Shown here piece by piece: positions 55,857 to 62,584 of a stretch of 64,000 nucleotides of DNA. The notes below the pieces were generated by a model that was not told the DNA's origin, searched no databases, and saw only the letters and a program-made list of their open reading frames with translations. Position numbers and translations under genes: made by a program. Location of the stretch: assembly GCA_963717745.1 (NCBI GenBank), contig CAVQXJ010000002.1, forward strand, positions 1 through 64,000, given 5' to 3'. The first letter of the stretch is position 1; every line of letters begins with the position of its first letter. This DNA is from JACCXG01 sp963717745. Lineage in GTDB: Bacteria > Acidobacteriota > Vicinamibacteria > Vicinamibacterales > 2-12-FULL-66-21.

Positions 55857-57274
55857 CGACTCGATTCAGCCTGGTCAAGTGGCTGGTGCCCGTCGCCGTC
55901 GGCGGCCTCCTCTGGCTGTCGCCGTCGCCTGCCGGCCTCACCCCCGCCGCCTGGCAATACACGGCGCTGTTCGTGTTCGTCGTGGTCGGCCTGATCACCG
56001 AGCCGGTGGCTGCGCCGGTGATGGGATTCATCGGACTCTGCACCGCCGCGGTCTTCCAGCTGGTGGCGCCCACCCCCGCGGGGTCGGTCCGCTGGGCGCT
56101 CTCGGGCTTCAGCAACGAGGTGGTCTGGCTGGTGTTTTCGGCGACGACCTTCGCGCTCGGCTACGAAGCGACCGGCCTCGGGAGGCGCATCGCCCTGCTG
56201 CTCGTGCGGACCCTCGGCGGGAGCACGCTCGGGCTCGGCTACGCGATCGCCGCCGCGGATCTGGTCCTCGCCCCCTTCATGCCGTCGAACACCGCCCGCA
56301 GCGCCGGCACCATCTATCCGGTCGTGAAGAACATCCCGCCGTTGTACGGGTCGACGCCGGCGGTGAACCCGCGCGCGATCGGCGGCTACCTGTGCTGGAC
56401 GGCGTTCGCCACCACGTCGGTGACCAGCTGCATGTTCATCACGGCGCTCGCGCCCAATCTGTTCGCGGCGGAGCTCGCCCGGAAGATCGCAGGGGTCGAG
56501 ATCAGCTGGATGTCATGGATGATCGGCATGCTTCCGGTCGGCCTGCTCCTGTTCGTGCTCACGCCGGCGGTGACCTACGTCGTCTATCCGCCGACCATCA
56601 AACGAGGACCTGAAGTGGTCGGGTGGGCGGCCGCCGAGCTCGCGTCGATGGGGGCAATCTCGCGTCGTGAAGTCACGATGGCGCTGCTCGCGGTTGGCGC
56701 GCTGCTCGGATGGATTCTCGGCGGCGCCATCATGTCGCCGGTCATCGTGTCCCTGATCGTGATCTCGCTGATGGTCATCACCGGCGTGGTGAGCTGGGAC
56801 GACGTGATCGGGAACAAGTCGGGCTGGAACGTGCTGGTGTGGTTCGCGACCCTGGTGGCGATGGCCGATGGGCTCAACCAGGTCGGGTTCCTCACCTGGA
56901 TCGCGCAACGAAGCGCCGCGGGGCTGGTCGGCCTTCCGGTCCTGGCCACCGCGGTGCTGCTGATTGGGCTGTTCTTCGTCCTGCATTACCTCTTCGCCAG
57001 CACCACTGCGCACGCCACCGCCGTGCTGCCGGCGTTTCTCGCGGCGGTCGTCGCGGTGCCCGGGATGCCGGTGCGGCCGGTGGTCTTCACGCTGCTGTAT
57101 GCGGTCGGACTGATGGGCGTGCTGACGCCGTATGCGACCGGACCGGCTCCGGTGTGGTTCGGGGCGGGATACATTTCGACGCGGGACTTCTGGAAGCTGG
57201 GGGCGATGATGGGCGCGCTGTACCTGTTCGCGCTCACCGCGATCGAGCTGCCGTATCTGCTATATGTCAACTGA
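55826..57274 (+). CDS. DASS-family (SLC13/CitT-like) sodium-coupled anion transporter
   Basis: The open frame starts at TTG 55826 inside the foldback; TTG 55850 would also serve, and no ATG is available, so the true start is unsure. About 480 residues with about 12 transmembrane helices. The two DASS signature loops are present: FMPSNTARSAGTIYPV (SNT motif) and LFASTTAHATAVLPAF (second STT motif). Members import dicarboxylates, tricarboxylates or tartrate, either with sodium or by antiport. The tartrate-dehydrogenase-family gene follows after six bases, supporting hydroxy-dicarboxylate uptake. Confidence 0.88.
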   Translation: MAILAFLAFLTTRFSLVKWLVPVAVGGLLWLSPSPAGLTPAAWQYTALFVFVVVGLITEPVAAPVMGFIGLCTAAVFQLVAPTPAGSVRWALSGFSNEVVWLVFSATTFALGYEATGLGRRIALLLVRTLGGSTLGLGYAIAAADLVLAPFMPSNTARSAGTIYPVVKNIPPLYGSTPAVNPRAIGGYLCWTAFATTSVTSCMFITALAPNLFAAELARKIAGVEISWMSWMIGMLPVGLLLFVLTPAVTYVVYPPTIKRGPEVVGWAAAELASMGAISRREVTMALLAVGALLGWILGGAIMSPVIVSLIVISLMVITGVVSWDDVIGNKSGWNVLVWFATLVAMADGLNQVGFLTWIAQRSAAGLVGLPVLATAVLLIGLFFVLHYLFASTTAHATAVLPAFLAAVVAVPGMPVRPVVFTLLYAVGLMGVLTPYATGPAPVWFGAGYISTRDFWKLGAMMGALYLFALTAIELPYLLYVN

Positions 57275-57280
57275 GAGACT

Positions 57281-58348
57281 ATGAAAACCTACAGAATCGC
57301 CGCGATTCCCGGCGACGGGATTGGCCAGGAGGTCGTCCCGGCCGCGACCACCGTGCTCGACGCGGCCGCCGCCCGCTCGGGCTTCACGCTGGCGTGGGAG
57401 CAATTCGGCTGGGGCTCGCAGCATTACTTCGACCATGGCCAGATGATGCCGTCCGACGCGATCGATCGGCTGCGGCCGTTCGATGCGATCTTCTTCGGCG
57501 CGGTGGGGGACCCGCGCATCCAGGACAACGTCACGCTCAACGGCCTGCTGCTGCCGATCCGCCGCGCGTTCGATCAGTACGCGTGCGTGCGTCCGGCAGT
57601 GCTGTATGAAGGGGTGCCCTGTCCGCTCGCCGGCAAGACGCCGGGCGCGATCGACTTCGTGGTCGTGCGCGAGAACACCGAAGGGGAGTATGCGCAGGTC
57701 GGGGGCGTGCTCTATCCCGACAACCCGCACGGCGTTGCGGTGCAGTCGGCGATCTTCACGCGGCACGGGACCGAGCGGGTCATTCGCTACGCGTTCGAGC
57801 TGGCGCGGCAGCGGGGCAAGAAGCAGCTGGTGACGTCGGTCACCAAGTCGAACGCGCAGGGCTTCAGCATGACGTTCTGGGACACGGTCTTCACCGAAGT
57901 CGCCCGCGAGTACTCGGATGTCCGCACCGAGTCGCTGCTGGTCGATGCCGCGTGCATGGATCTGGTGCGGCGGCCGGAGTCCTTCGACGTCATCGTCGCG
58001 TCGAACCTGTTCGGCGACATCCTCACCGATCTCAGCGCCGCCATCACCGGGAGTCTCGGCCTCGCGCCGAGCGCGAACCTCAATCCAACGCGCGCCTTTC
58101 CCTCGATGTTCGAACCGGTCCATGGCTCCGCCCCCGACATCGTCGGACGCGGCGTCGCCAACCCGATGGCGCAGATGCTGTCGGGAGTGATGATGCTGGA
58201 TTTTCTCGGCGAAGCGGCGGCGTCGGCGCTGGTCGAGCGGGCGGTGCTCGCCGTGCTCGCCGCCGGACAGGACGTCACGCCGGATCTGGGCGGCACCGGC
58301 ACCACCGCCGGGGTTACCCAAGCGGTGCTGGCGCGCGTGAGCGGCTGA
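57281..58348 (+). CDS. ttuC: Tartrate dehydrogenase/decarboxylase-family enzyme
   Basis: This 355-residue protein of the isopropylmalate/isocitrate dehydrogenase fold contains IAAIPGDGIGQEVVPAA, LLLPIRRAFDQYACVRPA, VVRENTEGEYAQVGG, TSVTKSNAQGFSMTFWD, Asp-rich ASNLFGDILTDLSAAI and PVHGSAPDIVGRG. The LLLPIRRAFDQY...VRP pattern separates tartrate dehydrogenases from 3-isopropylmalate dehydrogenases (LeuB). It oxidises tartrate, malate or related acids with NAD and a divalent metal. It is co-transcribed with the DASS transporter. Symbol assigned by family resemblance only. Confidence 0.82.
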   Translation: MKTYRIAAIPGDGIGQEVVPAATTVLDAAAARSGFTLAWEQFGWGSQHYFDHGQMMPSDAIDRLRPFDAIFFGAVGDPRIQDNVTLNGLLLPIRRAFDQYACVRPAVLYEGVPCPLAGKTPGAIDFVVVRENTEGEYAQVGGVLYPDNPHGVAVQSAIFTRHGTERVIRYAFELARQRGKKQLVTSVTKSNAQGFSMTFWDTVFTEVAREYSDVRTESLLVDAACMDLVRRPESFDVIVASNLFGDILTDLSAAITGSLGLAPSANLNPTRAFPSMFEPVHGSAPDIVGRGVANPMAQMLSGVMMLDFLGEAAASALVERAVLAVLAAGQDVTPDLGGTGTTAGVTQAVLARVSG

Positions 58349-58375
58349 GCGCAGACCCCGCTCCTCGCGGTATCC

Positions 58376-58660
58376 GGGTGCTTTCAGACGCTGTTGGCCA
58401 ATGCGCCGGCCTGTGAGCTTTTACAGGAGGGCCAGGAGATCAGGAGGAAAACCATTAGGTTTTTTCTTCAGTTCGAAGGCCGGTGAATTGAGCAGGAGGT
58501 CGGAGCACCGGAAAACCAATTGTATTTCTCCTGATCTCCTGGCCCTCCTGTAAAAAGCTCACAGGCCGTCGAATTGCCCGCTTGGCCTCTGAAAGCGCCC
58601 GGATGCCTCGAGCCAGACGGCGCCCTCGAATTGCCCGCGAGGCCGCTGAAAGCGCCCCTA
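58376..58660. repeat. GGGTGCTTTCAG-family foldback, compound copy
   Basis: The left end GGGTGCTTTCAG (58376-58387) is followed by GCCGGCCTGTGAGCTTTTAC and AGGAGGGCCAGGAGATCAGG. The opposite arm reads CTCCTGATCTCCTGGCCCTC and CTGTAAAAAGCTCACAGGCC, ending CTGAAAGCGCCC (58589-58600). A second right end, CTGAAAGCGCCCC, follows at 58646-58658. Between the arms lie additional partial copies. This is the clearest copy of the family. Confidence 0.85.
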
Positions 58661-58786
58661 CGCCGCGCGCCCGACGACGGTTGGGGTCAGACCTTGCTCC
58701 GACCCCGGTCTGACCCCCTCGGCGCCGCGGGGTTGCCCCGGCCGCCAAGATCCGTGAGAATGCGCGAGTCGAAACAGGAGTGGGAC

Positions 58787-60257
58787 ATGAGCCATTCGTC
58801 AAGGAAGCGTGAACGCCGGATGACGCGGCGGGAGTTCGTCGGCGGGGCCGTCGCGGCTGCCGGCATCGTGACTGGCGCCCCGGCGCTGCTGCGCGGGCAG
58901 AATCTGAACAATAAGCTGCGCATCGCGTTCATCGCGTGCGGCGGCCGCGCGAACGCGAGCCTCAACGAGCTCACCATCACGCCGGGCCGTGAGGGGGGCG
59001 GCCGCGGCCGCGGTGGCGCCCCGGACCCCGCAGCGGGCCCGCATCCAGACGAGGACGTCACCATCCTCTGCGACGTGAACGACAACGCGATCGAGACCGC
59101 GTCCGCCCGCTTCCCCAAGGCGCGCCGGCTGAACGATTTCCGGAAGGTGTTCGACCACGTGAGCGAGTTCGACGCGGTGGTCGTCGCCACCGCCGAGCAC
59201 ACGCACGCGTTCGCGACCTACCTGGCGCTGACCCACGGCAAGCACGTGTATTGCGAGAAGCCGCTGACCTACAACATCTGGGAGGCGCGGCTGATTCGCG
59301 AGACCGCCGCGAAGTATCCAAAGCTCTCGACCCAGATGGGGAACCAGGGGCACGCGTCGCCGATGCGGCGCAGGGTCAAAGAGGTGCTGAATACCGGCGT
59401 CATCGGCCCGGTGCGCGAGGTGCACGTCTGGGCCGACCGGGCCTGGGGCCTGCAGGACGCCGCCTCGGCCGAGAAGTTCGACAAGCCGCACGGCTTTTAC
59501 CAGGGCATCCAGATCGTCGACCGGTTCAAGGAGGAGATGAAAGCGCCCGACACGATGCACTTCGATCTCTGGCTGGGGCCGGCGCCGGCGCGGCCGTTCC
59601 ACGAGACCTACTTCCCCGGACCCCGTTGGTACCGCTGGTGGGATTTCGCCAACGGCACCATGAGCGATCTCGGCAGCCACGACAACGACGTGCCCTACAC
59701 CGTGCTCGACATCCGGCAGCCGCTGACGATCGAGGCGTATTCACCGAATGGCCCGATGGCGCACAAGGAGCTGGCCCCGGCCACGATGCGCGTGACTTAT
59801 GAATTCGCGGCGACGGCGCCGGGAGCGCCACCCGTGAAGCTCGTCTGGTATCAAGGGGACGTCAAACCACCAGACTGGGTGCCGGAGTGGGGCGGCCGCT
59901 CGAACCTGTTCATCGGCGAGAAGGGCATGCTGCTCAGTGCGGGCAACAACGTCAAGCTGCTGCCGGAGGAGAAGTTCAAGGACTTCGAGATGCCTCCCGA
60001 GACGCTGCCGCGTTCCCCCGGCCATTGGGTCGAGTGGGTCAACTACGCGAAGGGCGAGGGCCCGGTGCCCGGATCGAACTTCCAGTACTCCGGGCTGGAC
60101 CACCGAGGCCAATCACCTCGGCAACGTCGCGTACCGCACCGGCAAGAAGCTCGAGTGGGACTATCAGAACATGCGCGCGAGCAATGCGCCGGAAGCCGCG
60201 CCGTTCATCAAGCGGCCGACTTACAGCAAGGGCTGGACCGATATTTTGAAGTTCTAG
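58787..60257 (+). CDS. Tat-exported Gfo/Idh/MocA-family oxidoreductase, one frameshift
   Basis: ATG 58787 has ACAGGAG seven bases before it. The N-terminus RMTRREFVGGAVAAAGIVTG is a Tat signal. The NAD-binding fold follows (LRIAFIACGGRANASL, VTILCDVNDNA, VVVATAEHTHAF), then CEKPLTYNIWEAR with the family Lys-Pro. A Gly-rich insert (REGGGRGRGGAPDP) interrupts the Rossmann region. One extra base at about 60098-60103 breaks NFQYSG from WTTEANHLGNVAYRTG; the length is 3n+1, corrected about 489 residues. It oxidises or epimerises sugars or cyclitols; the substrate is unknown. Confidence 0.88.
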
Positions 60258-60326
60258 CGATCGCAGGGCGTGACTGTACGGCGGGGCCTCCAGCCCGGTC
60301 GACGACATCAGCTGACGGAGATTCGA

Positions 60327-61253
60327 ATGCTCACACGACGGGATTTCGTGAGGCACGCGGCCGGTGCGGCCGCCGTGCCGGCACTCGCGGCGGCCGCGTC
60401 GTCATCGGCATCGGCGCAGGCTGGGTCTGCCTCCAAGCCGCCCGTCAACCCGGTGCCGGTGCGGGTCGGCATGACCGACTGGAACCTCGGCCAGCGCGGC
60501 GACATCGCCAAGATCGCGCTGGCCCGCGAGATCGGGCTCGACGGCATCCAGGTCAGCGTCCAGTATCCGACCGACGGCAAGACGCCGACCCTGCGCGATC
60601 CGGCGACGCAGGCGGCGTTCCGCCGCGCCGCGCTCGACAACGGCATCCAGATTTGCTCGCTGGCCATCGGCAACCCGGGCAAGTCGCGGCTGCCGATGCA
60701 CACCAACCCCGCCTTCGGCATCCTGCTGGTCGAGGCGGTCGAGATCGCGCACAACCTCGGCACCAACAACATCCTGCTGCCGATCCTCGGCGACAGCCAC
60801 ATCGACATGACCAATCAGTGGCAGGTCGACTCCTTCGTCGCGATGATGAAGGAAGTGGCGCGCTACGCGGAGAAGCACGGGGTGGTGGTCGGCCTCGAGG
60901 ACTGGATCTCGGCGGAGGACAACATCAAGCTGCTCGACGCCATCGGATCGGACCATGTCGCGGTCTACTACGACGCGCACAACATCGTGCCCCGCGTGAA
61001 GGACATCTACGCCGAGCCGAAGATGCTGGGCAAGCGGATCCACCAGATCCACGTGAAGAACGCCAACATGCTGATGGCCACCGCCGGCGGCAAGCTGGAC
61101 TGGCCGCGGATGGCGCAGGAGTTCCAGGACATCGGCTATCGCGGCTGGTATGTCCTCGAGACCGGGTCGCCCACCAAGGACATCGTCGCCGACACCCGCG
61201 CCAACATCGAGTACGTGAAGAAGACGTTCAGGATGCCGCCGGCGGCCGGTTGA
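60327..61253 (+). CDS. Tat-exported sugar phosphate isomerase/epimerase-like TIM barrel
   Basis: ATG 60327 with ACGGAG upstream. The 308-residue protein has the Tat signal TRRDFVRHAAGAAAVPALAA. The AP-endonuclease-2/xylose-isomerase-like barrel has metal-ligand candidates Glu in VVVGLEDWIS, Asp/His in YYDAHNIVPR, His in IHQIHVKNAN and Glu in YVLETGSPT. It follows the oxidoreductase by 69 bases. Such exported isomerase/oxidoreductase pairs are typical of carbohydrate catabolic clusters in Acidobacteriota and Planctomycetes. Confidence 0.88.
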   Translation: MLTRRDFVRHAAGAAAVPALAAAASSSASAQAGSASKPPVNPVPVRVGMTDWNLGQRGDIAKIALAREIGLDGIQVSVQYPTDGKTPTLRDPATQAAFRRAALDNGIQICSLAIGNPGKSRLPMHTNPAFGILLVEAVEIAHNLGTNNILLPILGDSHIDMTNQWQVDSFVAMMKEVARYAEKHGVVVGLEDWISAEDNIKLLDAIGSDHVAVYYDAHNIVPRVKDIYAEPKMLGKRIHQIHVKNANMLMATAGGKLDWPRMAQEFQDIGYRGWYVLETGSPTKDIVADTRANIEYVKKTFRMPPAAG

Positions 61254-61290
61254 TCAGCCCCAATCGGCCTCCCAGCGGCCCGTGGCACCG

Positions 61291-61354
61291 GGGTGCTTTC
61301 AGTAGCAAGACGGGCAATCCGATGGCCGGTGAGCTTTACAGGAGGGCCAGGAGG
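61291..61354. repeat. GGGTGCTTTCAG-family left end, truncated at a gene remnant
   Basis: GGGTGCTTTCAG, GATGGCCGGTGAGCTTTACA and GGAGGGCCAGGAGG match the left arm of the 58.4 kb copy. The match then stops abruptly and the permease remnant begins. The right arm is missing. The junction suggests a deletion or recombination event with one end inside the repeat. Confidence 0.7.
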
Positions 61355-62158
61355 CGCCGTGGTCGGCGTCGCCCTGGCCTACGGCTCGATCGACTGGCTG
61401 CAGGCCACGGTCCGGAACCTGGAGAACCCGCCGCCGTCGTGGATCACCTTCGACGTCGACGCGCCGGTGCTGATCTTCACGGTGCTGGCGACGCTCGGCG
61501 CGGCGGTGTTCTCGGGGCTGCTGCCCGCGGTGATCTCGTCCAGAGCCAACGCGGTGGAGGTGCTGCGCGATGGCGGCCGCGGCAACACCAGCCGCAGCGT
61601 CTCGCTGATCTCGCGCGGGCTGGTAGTCTTTCAGATCGTGGTGACCTGCGTGCTGCGGTGCCGCTCCGCCCGCGCATCGCCAAGGTGGATCCGAACCTGC
61701 CGCTCTACTTCGTCGGGACACCGAAGCACCAGCTCGAAGGCTTCGTCGCGCAGAACCGGATCATCGCGACGATGTTCTCGATCTTCGGGGTGGTGGCGAT
61801 CGTGCTGGCCTCGGTCGGCATGTACGGGGTGATGTCGTTCTCGGTGAACCAGCGGCGTCAGGAGTTCGGGGTGCGGATGGCACTCGGCGCGCAGTACACG
61901 CGCATCCGCCGCATGGTGCTGCGGCAGGGGGCGGCCCAGCTCGCGCTCGGCCTGGTGCTCGGACTGGGCCTGGCGTTGACGCTCGCGACGGTAGCGGGGT
62001 CCGGGATCCAGAACATCCTGTTCGGCGTGAGCGCGCGCGATCCGCTGACCTACCTGACGGTGACGGCGGTCATCACGCTGGTCTCGCTGATTGCGACGCT
62101 GGTGCCCGCGCGGCGCGCGACGAGGGTCGATCCGATGGTGGCGCTTCGCGCGGAGTGA
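61355..62158 (+). pseudogene. Remnant of an ADOP-type permease
   Basis: The first piece reads VVGVALAYGSIDWLQATVRN through LISRGLVVFQIVVTC, which belongs to the middle of an ADOP permease. It then jumps, in another frame, to RIAKVDPNLPLYFVGTPKHQ through ATRVDPMVALRAE, the C-terminal block. The N-terminal third is absent, cut at the repeat end at 61354, and an internal stretch estimated at over 200 residues is missing near 61655. It cannot make a working permease, and no PadR gene accompanies it. Confidence 0.8.
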
Positions 62159-62159
62159 G

Positions 62160-62321
62160 CGAATCCCTAATCCCTAATCCCTAATCCGAAATCCCTAATC
62201 ACGAATCCCGAATCCCCGAATCCCGAATCCCCAATCGGGACGGTCAGCGATTAGGGATCGTGATTAGGGATTCGGGATCGGATTAGGGATTCCGGATTAG
62301 GGATTCGCGATTAGGGATTCA
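62160..62321. repeat. CCCTAAT-type foldback array
   Basis: ATCCCTAATCCCTAATCCCT and variants (62164-62235) face ATTAGGGATCGTGATTAGGG and related units (62250-62320). Units are seven to eight bases (CCCTAAT, CCCGAAT). The two arms form one large imperfect hairpin. It looks like plant telomere repeat but is internal and interrupted. Confidence 0.8.
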
Positions 62322-62370
62322 TATTGCGCATCGCGAAATGTCCAAGCGATGCGGCCCCGTCCCTGGCTTC

Positions 62371-62386
62371 ACTTAAACGTTTAAGT
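62371..62386. promoter_or_regulatory. 16-bp perfect palindrome, LacI-type operator candidate
   Basis: ACTTAAACGTTTAAGT is a perfect palindrome with a central CpG, the form bound by many LacI/GalR-family repressors. It stands about 200 bases before TonB receptor 4. No LacI-family gene is in the window, so the regulator must be elsewhere. The likely target is the receptor gene. Confidence 0.5.
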
Positions 62387-62584
62387 AGCCAGACATTGAT
62401 GTCACCGAAATCGTAGCGAATCCGCGGCGATCGCCAGATCGCGGCGATTTGATGCTGCGAAATATCCCAAACGCTCCAGAATTCCCTCTGGGGAACCGTC
62501 ACTCGAAGGTAAGGTCCGCCCATCTCTGAGACGCTGGCGCAGCCTGATCGGTGGTGTGCGCCGGCGTGCGTCGAGGGAGGATCC

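Noticed and set aside
57281..58348. Assignment as leuB (3-isopropylmalate dehydrogenase)
   Set aside because: The LLLPIRRAFDQY...VRP segment and the transporter partner fit tartrate dehydrogenase better; no leucine-pathway genes are adjacent.
62160..62321. Chromosome end (telomere-like CCCTAAT)
   Set aside because: The array is internal, short, interrupted and present in both orientations, with normal genes on both sides.
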